A stretch of 64,000 nucleotides of DNA from Syntrophomonadaceae bacterium (GTDB lineage Bacteria; Bacillota; Syntrophomonadia; Syntrophomonadales; DTU052), in NCBI GenBank assembly GCA_012728655.1, contig JAAYEQ010000012.1:1-64000 (forward strand). Direction: 5' to 3'. Numbering within the stretch: the first letter of the stretch is position 1; every line of letters begins with the position of its first letter. The notes beneath the pieces are model-generated. The model searched no databases, was not told the DNA's origin, and was given only the letters and a program-made list of their open reading frames with translations. Of this stretch, positions 19,355-27,792 are shown piece by piece. Both the position numbers and the translations under genes were made by a program.

Positions 19355-19944
19355 AACAGATCCCCTGCATCCTTAATGAATTCTCTGACCATCACTTGAT
19401 GGTCCTCATCAGTCAGTGCCCTGCCCAAGACTTTTTCTGCCGCCATAATAGCCAGCGTAGCTGCGGTATCACGCAGCTCCGAGAGAGCCTGTTCCTTTTC
19501 TGCCTGAATCTCGGCGATCGCTTTGTTTTTCAAACTTGTTGCTTCTGCCTCGGCCCTGGAGATAATCTCATTCTTGGTTTCCTCCGCAATCTGAGTCGCC
19601 CGGGCCACTATTTCCTGAGCTTCCCTGCGAGCTTCAGCCAATTCATTGGCCGAGTCCTTTCTCATCTGTTCGACCTCAACCAGCAATTCCTCGGCATGCC
19701 TCAGTGAACTCTCGATGGTGTTGGTGCGTTCCTCCAACATATTGCTCACAGGATTGAATCCGAATTTATATAGTATGGCTAGCAACAGAAAAAAGTTGAC
19801 TGCGGTCCAACCTATCTTTGCAATATCGGGAAAAGGTGGTACTCCTTCCTCCGACGCGAAACAGGAGGTTGCCAGCCCCATCACGATAATCATGCTCAGG
19901 AGTAGAACCGCCAGGGCTAACCATTTTCTACTTCTCACAGGCAC
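19348..19944 (-). CDS. atpF: ATP synthase b subunit
   Basis: Peripheral-stalk subunit: one membrane helix (WTAVNFFLLLAILYKFGF) and a long charged coiled-coil with heptads (about 70-180). The frame opens at an ATG at 19956 with no ribosome-binding site; the GTG at 19944 follows GGAGGT and is the better start (198 residues). Unusually, a second hydrophobic stretch (LALAVLLLSMIIVMGLATSCFA) precedes the usual helix. It resembles a signal peptide and has a cysteine at its end but no strict lipobox. This could be a cleaved leader or a second anchor. Confidence 0.93.
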   Translation of the reverse strand: MPVRSRKWLALAVLLLSMIIVMGLATSCFASEEGVPPFPDIAKIGWTAVNFFLLLAILYKFGFNPVSNMLEERTNTIESSLRHAEELLVEVEQMRKDSANELAEARREAQEIVARATQIAEETKNEIISRAEAEATSLKNKAIAEIQAEKEQALSELRDTAATLAIMAAEKVLGRALTDEDHQVMVREFIKDAGDLLC

Positions 19945-19980
19945 GTCTACCTCCATTCGTTACGGTAAAAATAGTTTTGT

Positions 19981-20016
19981 GGGCGATGAGCCCTCACCAA
20001 CGACCTCTCATCGCCC
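19981..20016 (-). other. atpE-atpF intergenic stem-loop
   Basis: A 10-bp perfect stem (gggcgatgag 19981-19990, ctcatcgccc 20007-20016) with a 16-base loop lies in the 106-base gap between the c- and b-subunit genes. On the minus strand a weak T-rich segment follows (acaaaactattttt). It could be a processing or partial-termination site that raises c-subunit output relative to the genes downstream. Confidence 0.6.
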
Positions 20017-20050
20017 AAACTACGCGTTAGATCCCTACTTCCCTGCGATA

Positions 20051-20278
20051 TTAGCCAATCTTGCCGACTAGCATGAACGCGATGAGCAGGCCGTAAATAG
20101 TTAAGGTCTCAATAAATGCCAGTGTGATGAACAGCAGGGTTCTAACCTGGTCTGCGATTTCGGGCTGCCGGGCAATACTCTCCAGAGCTTTTCCCCCGAC
20201 GATACCTTGACCGATACCACCGCCCAGAGCTCCAACGGCTACGGCGAGGCCGGCACCAATTGCAAACATCCCTTCCAT
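20051..20278 (-). CDS. atpE: ATP synthase c subunit (operon copy)
   Basis: Rotor-ring proteolipid, 75 residues in two helices. Helix 1 has the GxGxG-type packing motif and a glutamine (GGGIGQG); the loop is RQPE; helix 2 carries the ion-binding glutamate in AFIETLTIYG. The glutamine and the residue after the glutamate (T) allow either ion, but a leucine replaces the threonine found two positions after the glutamate in well-studied sodium rings, so the coupling ion stays open. AAAGGAGGGAAATCA precedes the ATG. A second copy lies at 13557-13784. Confidence 0.96.
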   Translation of the reverse strand: MEGMFAIGAGLAVAVGALGGGIGQGIVGGKALESIARQPEIADQVRTLLFITLAFIETLTIYGLLIAFMLVGKIG

Positions 20279-20366
20279 TGATTTCCCTCCTTTCTTGCTT
20301 CAGTGAATGTTGCATTTCTTTTCTTCACTGATACGAAAGACAACCTTAACCCTTAATAACATAAGT

Positions 20367-21059
20367 TTAGTGGCCTTCTCCGGTAGCTCCTGCGATATAA
20401 CTCGATGCCAGGATGGTAAACACAATCGCCTGGATTGCCCCGGTCAGCAGCCCCAGGGCCATCATCGGCATCGGTATCAGGAATGGTGCCATCATCAGCA
20501 GAAAGCCAATTATCATTTCTTCCCCAAAAACATTACCAAAAAGACGGAGCGTCAGAGACAACGGACGAGCAACTTCTTCAATGATGTTCAACGGCAGCAT
20601 CAACGGACTCGGTTGTATGAAATGACCGAAATAATGCATCTTGTGCTCTCTAAACCCGGCTATATGAACCGAGAAGAACACAATAATTGCCAGCGTGGCT
20701 GTAACGTTCCAGTCACTGGTCGGCGCTTTAAAACCATCGATATAAGCTGCCCCTGGAAGCAAACCACTGTAGTTTGATATCAGGATAAACAGGAAAAACG
20801 TGGACAGTATTGGCGTCCATTTCTTGGCCACCGACTCGCCCAGCATCTGCCCAAAGAAATCGAAAGTCCACTGAACAACCATTTCAAAAGCATTCTGTAA
20901 GCCCCGGGGGACCCTTTCCATTTTTCGCGTGGCCATATACGCAAATAGTCCAATGATAAGTATTATGGCCCATTCGGTTACAACCAGTTCTGGCACTGGC
21001 AATTTGTCCGCGATTGTGAACAGTGGTTCCTGCATAGGCAGCTCCAACGCGAAGATCAA
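20367..21059 (-). CDS. atpB: ATP synthase a subunit
   Basis: Stator membrane subunit with the ion half-channels. The 230 residues form 5-6 hydrophobic helices; the essential arginine lies in PLSLTLRLFGNVFGEE (about 152-167), and the last helices contain QAIVFTILASSYI. The start is uncertain: a TTG at 21059 with GGGGGG 7 bases upstream, or an ATG at 21035 with GGAG 6 bases upstream. Confidence 0.95.
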   Translation of the reverse strand: MIFALELPMQEPLFTIADKLPVPELVVTEWAIILIIGLFAYMATRKMERVPRGLQNAFEMVVQWTFDFFGQMLGESVAKKWTPILSTFFLFILISNYSGLLPGAAYIDGFKAPTSDWNVTATLAIIVFFSVHIAGFREHKMHYFGHFIQPSPLMLPLNIIEEVARPLSLTLRLFGNVFGEEMIIGFLLMMAPFLIPMPMMALGLLTGAIQAIVFTILASSYIAGATGEGH

Positions 21060-21090
21060 GTCCTTACCCCCCTTTCTTTCTAGGATTTGC

Positions 21091-21417
21091 TTATTGGCTC
21101 AACCGTCCTCCAGGTCCGTTAACCAAACGTTCAAAGAATGACCACTCACTTCGAGTTGCGACCAAAAAGACCAGACTGCCAAGGAACATGCCCCATAGAA
21201 TCCCAATTATTATATCCAATCCCGCCAGCCAGGCAAGCAACCCCAACAATACGGTTAGCGCCGCGATTCTGCCCATGTACCTGACGCTAATCTGTTTGGC
21301 GGCTTCCCGGGGCGGCATCTTCTCGGCCGTTTTCAATACCTTCAGGTTTAACCAAACCGATATACCGAATAATACCAGCCCGACTGCCAGTCCTATCGGC
21401 ACTGTTATATTATACAT
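21091..21417 (-). CDS. atpI: ATP synthase-associated membrane protein, AtpI-like
   Basis: The 108 residues form four hydrophobic helices (about 5-26, 48-66, 68-87 and the start of a fourth), with a central basic loop (KMPPREAAKQISVRYMGR). Position between atpZ and atpB is that of AtpI/UncI, which in other bacteria helps assemble the c ring and, with AtpZ, may import Mg2+ or Ca2+. Assignment rests on position and topology, since AtpI proteins diverge strongly. Confidence 0.75.
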   Translation of the reverse strand: MYNITVPIGLAVGLVLFGISVWLNLKVLKTAEKMPPREAAKQISVRYMGRIAALTVLLGLLAWLAGLDIIIGILWGMFLGSLVFLVATRSEWSFFERLVNGPGGRLSQ

Positions 21418-21461
21418 CTTGCAGCATCCTCTTGGTTATATTAAATTTATTGCTTTAAATA

Positions 21462-21806
21462 TTAATCTTTGGATTCAGGTTCTGATTTGTCCAACTCTGC
21501 CAGCTTTTTTTTGGCCTCGTCCAACGCCGCAATTATCTCTTTGCTGGGCCGGTACTTCTCTGATTTCGTCTTTTCTTCCTCGAAACTGCTGTCGCCTCTT
21601 TTCCCGAATGCCTGTTCATACATTATTTTCAGCCCGGTCGCCACTCCCAACAGCAACAGGATCAGCATCAGATAGGGTGCAGTCCCCAGGCGGGAGTCCA
21701 GATAACTGCCGGCAAAGTAACCCAACGCCACCGAAGCCGCAAAGCTGGCAGCCATGGATACAGCGTTACCCAGCGACTTGGCCCAATTGCCTCTTCTCTT
21801 TTCCAT
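21462..21806 (-). CDS. atpZ: ATP synthase gene 1 protein (AtpZ/AtpQ)
   Basis: The 114 residues from the ATG at 21806 (AAGGAG upstream) have two membrane helices separated by a short turn with GYFAGSYLDSRLGTAPYL, the characteristic F0F1-ATPase gene 1 motif, then a charged tail (EEEKTKSEKYRPSKEI). A GTG at 21827 is possible but lacks a ribosome site. First gene of the atp operon. AtpZ works with AtpI in alkaliphilic Bacillus, so a similar membrane-accessory role is likely. Confidence 0.82.
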   Translation of the reverse strand: MEKRRGNWAKSLGNAVSMAASFAASVALGYFAGSYLDSRLGTAPYLMLILLLLGVATGLKIMYEQAFGKRGDSSFEEEKTKSEKYRPSKEIIAALDEAKKKLAELDKSEPESKD

Positions 21807-21938
21807 ATTTCTCCTTATTTCCTTCACGAGTCATTATTGACCCAAATTTGATTTCTCTACGCCGCGCCAAATTCCTCTTTTTTTCATGTTTTGAATAGTC
21901 TGAACTTTCCCAAGTCCTGCCGCGCTGTTCCTTCCCCT

Positions 21939-22280
21939 TTAACAAAACTCCTCTCCCCGGCTGCTTTCATACTTTGCCAGATAGCCCTTACGGCACAGTT
22001 TATTGATATGTTTCTCCATCGCTTCTTCAATGTTAACGTTGTAGTTTTCTTCCAGCACAAACATCATTGATACTGCAGTCTGAGCCACATCCAACAATTC
22101 GCTCATGATGATGGCAACGGTTTCCTCCTCGTCGGCCTTAAACGCTTCCCCGCTTAAGCCCCGGAGTTTGCCAATAGCCTCTGCCAGTTCGCCGGCTTCC
22201 TCCATCAGTTTTAAGGCGGTAGATTCCAGGGTCGGTGTCAATCGGTTTAATCGGGGAAGGCTGATGGTTTTGGTCCTCAT
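21939..22280 (-). CDS. MazG-like nucleotide pyrophosphohydrolase
   Basis: The 113 residues are all-alpha with the MazG metal-binding pattern: KLMEEAGELAEAIGKL (24-39, EExxE) and, about 35 residues later, ELLDVAQTAV (ExxD). Such enzymes remove pyrophosphate from nucleoside triphosphates and serve house-cleaning. It ends with an unusual cysteine (GEEFC). The gene follows dCMP deaminase by 15 bases, so both may act in pyrimidine nucleotide control. Substrate not determinable. Confidence 0.75.
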   Translation of the reverse strand: MRTKTISLPRLNRLTPTLESTALKLMEEAGELAEAIGKLRGLSGEAFKADEEETVAIIMSELLDVAQTAVSMMFVLEENYNVNIEEAMEKHINKLCRKGYLAKYESSRGEEFC

Positions 22281-22295
22281 CCCTTTTCTCCTCCC

Positions 22296-22748
22296 TTAAA
22301 CCCGAATTTCCGTAACCTCAATTCCTGCTTCCTCAAGAATCCTGAGCGCGAACTCGTCAATAAAATCACCCTGGTGGACAACCCTGATGACCCCCGCATT
22401 AACCAGCATGCGCGAACATAACATGCAGGGCTGGTGGGTGCAGTATAGAACGGAATCAATAGTGGATACCCCGTATCGGGCCGCATTGATAATGGCGTTC
22501 TGTTCCGCATGCACTCCCCGGCACAGCTCATAACGGTAACCCGAAGGGATTCCCTTTTCCTCCCGCAGGCAACCGACGTCCAAACAGTGTGCAATTCCCT
22601 GTGGAGCACCATTATAACCGGTAGCGACAATCCGTTCTCCCTTGACCAGCAGAGCACCAACTTTGCGCCGTATGCAGGTAGAACGGCTGGCTACCATCCG
22701 GGCCAGTTGGGAAAAGTACTCGTCCCATGAAGGCCTTTCCTGTGACAT
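22296..22748 (-). CDS. comEB: dCMP deaminase
   Basis: Converts dCMP to dUMP for thymidylate synthesis. The 150 residues have the zinc-dependent deaminase core: the HAEQNAIINAA motif (about 83-93) provides the histidine and catalytic glutamate, and PCMLCSRML (112-120) provides two cysteines. An additional upstream histidine/cysteine set (AHCLDVGCLREE) is the second zinc site typical of ComEB/dCMP deaminases. It is separated from glyA by a structured terminator. Confidence 0.93.
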   Translation of the reverse strand: MSQERPSWDEYFSQLARMVASRSTCIRRKVGALLVKGERIVATGYNGAPQGIAHCLDVGCLREEKGIPSGYRYELCRGVHAEQNAIINAARYGVSTIDSVLYCTHQPCMLCSRMLVNAGVIRVVHQGDFIDEFALRILEEAGIEVTEIRV

Positions 22749-22769
22749 CTCATTACCTCCCCCTTACCA

Positions 22770-22832
22770 AATAAAAAAGAGCAAGCCCGGTATCGGCACT
22801 TGTGTTCACGCAACGCCCTCTAGGTCTTGCTC
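22770..22832 (-). terminator. Structured terminator between glyA and dCMP deaminase
   Basis: Minus strand: outer stem gagcaag / cttgctc (arms 22826-22832 and 22779-22785), followed by ttttttatttgg. The 40-base internal part can form a further imperfect hairpin (ggc..ttg / caa..gcc). It terminates the upstream glyA transcript; the large interior is unusual for a simple terminator and might sense something ahead of comEB. Confidence 0.72.
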
Positions 22833-22861
22833 CGCCAGTCATCAAATCTCGGGTTCCTCGG

Positions 22862-24109
22862 TTAATCCCCGTACAAGGGGTATTTCTCGCAAAGCCGATC
22901 AACGATGGCTTTGGCTTTGGTCTTGCTTGATTCATCCCGGTCAATCAAAGCCCAGGCAATGGCTTGCGCCACCTCCACCATGTCTTCTTTCTTCAGCCCC
23001 CTGGAGGTAACGGCCGGGGTTCCAATCCTGATCCCACTGGTTATGGTCGGCTTCTCGGGATCAAAAGGAATGGCGTTCTTGTTAACGGTTATATTTACCT
23101 CTTCCAGCAACTGCTCGGCCTGTTTACCGGTCAATCCCTGCCGGCGGACATCAACCAGCATCAAATGAGTATCCGTACCTCCGGAAACCAGCCGGAACCC
23201 ATGCTTTTTAAGTTCATCCGCCAGAACCGAAGCATTCTCAACCACTTGTTTCTGATAGGCCACGAACTCATCCGTCATGGCTTCTTTCAAACATACCGCC
23301 TTGGCGGCAATCACATGCATCAAGGGCCCCCCCTGGATACCCGGGAAGACGGCTTTGTCAATTTTGGCCGCCCATTCCGGAGTGCAGAATATCATTCCTC
23401 CCCGGGGACCCCTTAAGGTCTTATGCGTGGTGGTGGTCACGAAGTCGGCATAGGGAACCGGGTTGGGATGCAGCCCGGCGGCTACCAATCCTGCGATATG
23501 CGCCATGTCCACCATCAGCAGGGCCGAAACCGAATCCGCGATCTCCTTGAAAGCCTGATAATCGATGGTGCGCGGATAGGCGCTGGCCCCGACCACGATC
23601 ATCTTCGGTTTGGCTTGCTGAGCAATCTCTTTTACCTGCTGGTAGTCAATAATCTCCTTCTCGGCGTCCACACCGTAGCTGACAATGTTGAAATATGTTC
23701 CCGATATGTTAACCGGGCTGCCATGGGTCAGGTGCCCCCCATGGGCCAGATTCATGCCCATTATAGTATCTCCGGGTTTCAAAGCGGCGAAATACACCGC
23801 GGTGTTGGCCTGGGCCCCGGAATGCGGCTGAACATTAACGTGAGCGGCGCCAAAGATCTTCTTGGCCCTTTCCCGGGCCAGTTCCTCGACCACGTCAACG
23901 TACTCGCACCCGCCGTAATAACGCTTGCCGGGATAACCTTCGGCGTATTTGTTGGTCATAACCCCGCCCTGAGCGGCCATCACTGCACGGGAAACAAAGT
24001 TCTCCGAAGCAATGAGCTCCAGCTTCCGGGACTGCCGCTCCTCTTCCTGGTTAATAGCCCGGGCAACCTCGGGGTCAACCGGCAGCACGTACTTATTAAT
24101 ATAGTCCAT
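22862..24109 (-). CDS. glyA: Serine hydroxymethyltransferase
   Basis: PLP enzyme interconverting serine and glycine while making methylene-tetrahydrofolate. The 415 residues include the N-terminal [10 protein letters not shown] motif (31-40), the [12 protein letters not shown] segment, [12 protein letters not shown] (201-212) and the PLP lysine in [13 protein letters not shown] (K230). The start codon directly abuts the rpiB stop (TGA then ATG), which implies coupling. The rpiB-glyA neighbourhood matches Bacillus subtilis. Confidence 0.97.
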   Translation of the reverse strand: MDYINKYVLPVDPEVARAINQEEERQSRKLELIASENFVSRAVMAAQGGVMTNKYAEGYPGKRYYGGCEYVDVVEELARERAKKIFGAAHVNVQPHSGAQANTAVYFAALKPGDTIMGMNLAHGGHLTHGSPVNISGTYFNIVSYGVDAEKEIIDYQQVKEIAQQAKPKMIVVGASAYPRTIDYQAFKEIADSVSALLMVDMAHIAGLVAAGLHPNPVPYADFVTTTTHKTLRGPRGGMIFCTPEWAAKIDKAVFPGIQGGPLMHVIAAKAVCLKEAMTDEFVAYQKQVVENASVLADELKKHGFRLVSGGTDTHLMLVDVRRQGLTGKQAEQLLEEVNITVNKNAIPFDPEKPTITSGIRIGTPAVTSRGLKKEDMVEVAQAIAWALIDRDESSKTKAKAIVDRLCEKYPLYGD

Positions 24110-24571
24110 TCACTTCTCCCCCTGTTTCAGATATTTACTCTCAATAGCCTTAATCAGATCCAGGCGTCGCTGGTGACGCCCTCCGGCATAGGTTGATTCC
24201 AGAAAACCCCTTACAATTGATTCGGCAACTCCGGAACCAACCACCCGCGCACCCAGTGTCAGTATGTTGGCATCGTTATGCTCACGGGCAGCCCGGGCTG
24301 AAAACTCGTCGTTGCATACAGCCGCCCTTATCCCGGGGACCTTGTTGGCAGCCATGGCCATGCCCTGACCGGTGCCGCAAATAAGCAGTCCCAGATCAGC
24401 CTGTCCGCCCTTTATGCCCAAAACCACCTTTTCCGCGATCTCCGGGTAATCAACCGGTTCTTCGCTGAAGCAGCCGGCATCGTCCACCTGGTGACCCCAG
24501 GCGGCGAGAACTTTTTTCAGGTGCTCTTTAAGGGCGTATCCGGCATGATCGCTTCCAACTAACAAACGCAA
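24110..24571 (-). CDS. rpiB: Ribose-5-phosphate isomerase B
   Basis: Interconverts ribose-5-phosphate and ribulose-5-phosphate. The 153 residues contain the N-terminal GSDHAGYALK motif, the active-site GLLICGTGQGMAMAAN segment with its cysteine (near residue 67), and HNDANILTLGARVVG. The frame begins at GTG 24580, but a TTG at 24571 has GAGGTG at good spacing and matches family N-termini (LRLLVGSDHAG), so I use it. It abuts glyA. Confidence 0.93.
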   Translation of the reverse strand: MRLLVGSDHAGYALKEHLKKVLAAWGHQVDDAGCFSEEPVDYPEIAEKVVLGIKGGQADLGLLICGTGQGMAMAANKVPGIRAAVCNDEFSARAAREHNDANILTLGARVVGSGVAESIVRGFLESTYAGGRHQRRLDLIKAIESKYLKQGEK

Positions 24572-24703
24572 TCCTACCACCTCATAGCTTTCAACCAGAC
24601 CGGTACCATTCCTTTAACAGAACGATACGGCATTAAATGCGAAGCGCCTCCGCTTTCGGGCTGCGGGGCTGGTATTTCGCCCTCCCCGTATTTTAATAAT
24701 AAT

Positions 24704-25171
24704 TTATAATAACTCATTTTCCAGCTTGTCCACCAGCATTTCCAACAATTGCCGGAGTTCGTCCCGGCAGGCACGATATGTATCCGTATCTCCCCCGTAG
24801 GGATCGAGCACGTCCCCGTCCTGTCCCAGGAACTCATGCAGGGAGTGTATCTTATCGTTCTGACCATATATCCGGGTAAGGTAATCGCGATGAGCCCCGG
24901 TCATAGTAAGTATCAAATCAGCCGCTTCCAGCATCTCTTCAGTCACCGGTCGGGCTCGATGATCCGAAATATCAATCCCGATCTCCTCCATTACCTCCCG
25001 GGCACCGGGTGAGGCCGTATCCCCGGGATTGGGATAGGTACCTGCGGTTATCACCTCTATTTTGTCCTTTAACTCGGGACTCCGTTCCTCCAGTTGTTTT
25101 ATGAAAAGGCCCTTGGCCATCGGACTCCTGCAGGTGTTGCCGGAACAGATAAACAATACGAGCTTCTTCAT
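24704..25171 (-). CDS. ywlE: Low-molecular-weight phosphatase, probable protein arginine phosphatase YwlE
   Basis: The 155 residues have the P-loop CSGNTCRS (nucleophile C9, R15) and the C-terminal DPYGG aspartate acting as general acid. The threonine at position 13 matches the one that gives YwlE its preference for phosphoarginine over phosphotyrosine in Bacillus. The mntP-ywlE-rpiB-glyA order is the same as in Bacillus subtilis. It would reverse the action of McsB (2645-3706). ATG with GGAGGGGGCC upstream. A 123-base gap to rpiB holds nothing clear. Confidence 0.88.
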   Translation of the reverse strand: MKKLVLFICSGNTCRSPMAKGLFIKQLEERSPELKDKIEVITAGTYPNPGDTASPGAREVMEEIGIDISDHRARPVTEEMLEAADLILTMTGAHRDYLTRIYGQNDKIHSLHEFLGQDGDVLDPYGGDTDTYRACRDELRQLLEMLVDKLENELL

Positions 25172-25180
25172 GGCCCCCTC

Positions 25181-25786
25181 CTACATAAGCATTTTAATCG
25201 CCATCAGGATCAGGAGAATCCCGCCTGCGGCCTGTGCTCTCTTCCCCACCAGATCGCTGAAATATTTGCCGCCCATCCAGCCTGCACCCGTCATGACTCC
25301 GGCTACGATCCCGGTCGTTACGACCGTGTAAAGTATGGGAACCCGGGCGGTCCCCAGACCAAACCCAACTGCCAGGGCGTCAATACTGACTGAAAACCCC
25401 AAAACCAGGATTGATGCCCACCCCCCCAGGGTGGTCTCCGGTTCTTTTAGCAACAGCTTTTCCCGGGCCTCGGAAATTCTGACTGCGGTTTGAAATTCTC
25501 TCAGGCCTTCTCTTATCATCTGAAAACCAATATAGGCCAAAACTACGGCTCCGGCAATAGCAGCCCATTTCCCCATAAAAGTACCCGCAGCCAGTCCCAG
25601 GTACAGTCCCAGAAGGGGCATGGCTACGTGGAGCAACGCTACGGTGCCGATAAACCGCGTCCGATAATAACGGGAAACCCCTGACAATCCCAACCCCATT
25701 GCCACCGAAAAGGCATCAAGTCCGAGCGCTACCGCAACAGCAAAAACCTCGATCATGCTGTTCAAATCCCTGATTGCTCCCTTCAC
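25181..25786 (-). CDS. mntP: MntP-family manganese efflux pump
   Basis: Six-helix membrane protein of the MntP/YtaF-type exporters. Two repeated halves carry the metal-binding aspartates: GLDAFSVAMGLGLSG (about 22-36) and SIDALAVGFGLGTA (about 135-148). It lies 9 bases upstream of ywlE in the same order as ywlD in Bacillus. The start is unsure: GTG at 25786 has no ribosome site, and the ATG at 25756 (MIEVFAV) has only a weak AGGGA at 11 bases. No manganese riboswitch (yybP-ykoY) motif was seen upstream; a small hairpin (tcaggt / acctga, near 25844-25858) is present. Confidence 0.87.
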   Translation of the reverse strand: MKGAIRDLNSMIEVFAVAVALGLDAFSVAMGLGLSGVSRYYRTRFIGTVALLHVAMPLLGLYLGLAAGTFMGKWAAIAGAVVLAYIGFQMIREGLREFQTAVRISEAREKLLLKEPETTLGGWASILVLGFSVSIDALAVGFGLGTARVPILYTVVTTGIVAGVMTGAGWMGGKYFSDLVGKRAQAAGGILLILMAIKMLM

Positions 25787-25891
25787 GTATTGTGGACCGA
25801 CGTGTGCAACGTTCCAGGACTAAACACTCTCAAATAACATTCAGGTTTGACCTGATTTTATCGTTTATTATTCCTGCAGCTCGGACAGTAT

Positions 25892-25946
25892 AAGCCTCCC
25901 GCCGGCAAATCGGTGCATGGGTAATGGTCTTACCGGCGGGCGGCTT
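25892..25946 (-). other. Hairpin at the ywlC stop codon
   Basis: A 14-base inverted repeat with one mismatch (aagcctcccgccgg 25892-25905, ccggcgggcggctt 25933-25946) whose right arm encodes the last residues of ywlC; the stop (25930-25932) is in the loop. No U-tract follows, so it is either a weak terminator or a 3'-end stabiliser. Confidence 0.5.
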
Positions 25947-26928
25947 CATATATGCGATCGGCAACCGCTACCCCCAGTCCCGTTTCTTCGGGTATCTCCA
26001 TAAACAGGTATTCAATCTTTCTGCTGTCGGCCAGGCGAAAGATTTCATAAAGGCGGCGGCCATATTCGGCTGAACCGCCATTGATTACCACCACCAAATC
26101 GACCAGGGTGGGTAGTTCCTGATCACCAACGACAACAACACCTACCCGTTTCCCCCTGGCGGCTTCAGCCTGAGCCAACTGGGCCAGGTTTTCCCCCGGT
26201 TTAACCGGTATGACCCGGGCATCGGGTCGATAGTGGGCCGCCCGCAGCCGGCTTCGCTCTTCCGCCCCCGGCTTGGTCGCTGCGATCAGGCCGGGGAGCA
26301 CCTCTTCCAGGCGTTCCCGGGAAACCGCTCCCGGGCGCAGGATGGTAAAGGGGGGGCGGGTAATATCCAGTATGGTTGATTCAATCCCCCACCCGGTACT
26401 CCCGGCATCGAGAACGCCCGCTATCCGGCCGTTTAGATCCTTCAATACGTGCCGGGCGGAAGTTGAGCTGGGGCGCCCGGAGAGATTGGCACTGGTGGCC
26501 GCCACCGGCACCCCGGCTGCCTTGATGAGATCCAGGGCCACCCGGTGGTCGGGCATTCTCAAGCCTACAGTCGGCAACCCTGCGGTTACCAGCGGCGGCA
26601 CTTTATCGTTTGCCCTGGCCACCAGGGTAAGCGGCCCCGGCCAGAATCGGTTTACCAGCAGCAGAACCTCTTCGGAAATGTCGGTTACCAGCGATGAAGC
26701 CTGTTCCCAACTCATTACATGCATCAACAAGGGATTGTTCAGGGGACGGCCTTTGGCCTTGAATACGTTTCGTACCGCTTTTTCATCCAACCCGTTGGCT
26801 CCAACCCCGTACACGGTTTCGGTGGGGAACGCCACCGTTTCGCCTTCCCGGATCAGAGCCGCTGCAATTTCGATAATCTTGGGATTGGGGTTGTCGGGAT
26901 CAACCTTGAGGTGTAAAGTCTGCATCAT
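25930..26928 (-). CDS. ywlC: Threonylcarbamoyl-AMP synthase, Sua5 type
   Basis: Makes threonylcarbamoyl-adenylate for t6A37 tRNA modification. The 332 residues comprise the YrdC-like domain (about 14-205, with PTETVYGVGANG, KGRPLNNPL and SANLSGRPSST) and a C-terminal Sua5 domain (about 220-332), so this is the long Sua5 form rather than the short TsaC. It overlaps the end of prmC by 29 bases. The ATG follows AAGGG. Confidence 0.95.
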   Translation of the reverse strand: MMQTLHLKVDPDNPNPKIIEIAAALIREGETVAFPTETVYGVGANGLDEKAVRNVFKAKGRPLNNPLLMHVMSWEQASSLVTDISEEVLLLVNRFWPGPLTLVARANDKVPPLVTAGLPTVGLRMPDHRVALDLIKAAGVPVAATSANLSGRPSSTSARHVLKDLNGRIAGVLDAGSTGWGIESTILDITRPPFTILRPGAVSRERLEEVLPGLIAATKPGAEERSRLRAAHYRPDARVIPVKPGENLAQLAQAEAARGKRVGVVVVGDQELPTLVDLVVVINGGSAEYGRRLYEIFRLADSRKIEYLFMEIPEETGLGVAVADRIYEAARR

Positions 26929-27790
26929 GCTTTCCCTTCTTCAGAACCAGGACCCGGTCCCTTTGACCCAGGTCCTTTAAAATATAATAACCCGACCAGG
27001 CCTCACCGGCATACCGTTTGAGCTCCTCCGCCTGGCCGGCATCCCCCACCTCCAGCAGCAGGAAACCCGGCACGCCCAGATGCCGCCAGGCTTGAGGAAG
27101 CAGCCGCCTGTAAACGGCCAGCCCGTCAGGCCCGCCATCCAGAGCTTGCTGCGGTTCATATTCACGAACTTCCGGAGGGAGGTCTTTCATCTTTTCCGAG
27201 GGTATATAGGGCAGGTTGGCGGCAATCAAGTGGAAGGTCCCGAAGTCTGCTGAATCCAAAAGATCGCTTTGACAGAAGAATACCCGGTCTGCGACCCCGT
27301 TCAGAAGGGCGTTGGCCTTGGCCACCTCGAGCGCCGCTTCGCTTATATCCACCCCGTAAACCAGGGCGTGAGGAAGGTACCGGGCGATGCTGATGGCTAT
27401 GGCCCCGCAGCCGGTTCCAACATCCAGAACCCTAACCTCTCCTTTATACCCTCTTAACAAACGTATACTCTCTTCGACCAGGATTTCGGTGTCCGGGCGT
27501 GGTATCAGTACCCGCCGGTCGACCTGGAACGGCAGGGACATGAATTCCTTATGCCCGGTGATATAAGCAGCAGGTTCTCCCTTTACCCTTCTTCTGATCA
27601 TCTCTCGGAAAGACGCCCGTTCTTCCTGGTTGACCGGCCGGTCATACTGGACGTAGAGTCCAATGCGGTCGAGATTCAAAGCATGAGCCAAAAGAACCTC
27701 GGCTTCAAGTCGAGGTTCCGCGATTCCAAGACCCGCAAAGCGACTCTTGGTCCAGTTCAGAAGATCCTGTACCGTCCAGTCCCTGCTCAA
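26900..27790 (-). CDS. prmC: Release factor glutamine methyltransferase
   Basis: S-adenosylmethionine-dependent enzyme that methylates the GGQ glutamine of release factors. The 296 residues have the N-terminal helical domain and the Rossmann core with VRVLDVGTGCGAIAISIA (motif I) and VYGVDISEAALEVA. The substrate-binding motif reads NLPYIPS instead of the usual NPPY. It starts at TTG, 2 bases after the stop of prfA, whose product is its substrate. The methyltransferase assignment rests mainly on the fold and on the prfA-prmC gene pair. Confidence 0.94.
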   Translation of the reverse strand: MSRDWTVQDLLNWTKSRFAGLGIAEPRLEAEVLLAHALNLDRIGLYVQYDRPVNQEERASFREMIRRRVKGEPAAYITGHKEFMSLPFQVDRRVLIPRPDTEILVEESIRLLRGYKGEVRVLDVGTGCGAIAISIARYLPHALVYGVDISEAALEVAKANALLNGVADRVFFCQSDLLDSADFGTFHLIAANLPYIPSEKMKDLPPEVREYEPQQALDGGPDGLAVYRRLLPQAWRHLGVPGFLLLEVGDAGQAEELKRYAGEAWSGYYILKDLGQRDRVLVLKKGKHDADFTPQG

Positions 27791-27792
27791 TC

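Noticed and set aside
20051..20278. A sodium-coupled c ring
   Set aside because: Part of the ligand set (glutamine in helix 1, glutamate in helix 2) is present, but the threonine of known sodium rings is replaced by leucine; the ion cannot be decided from sequence.
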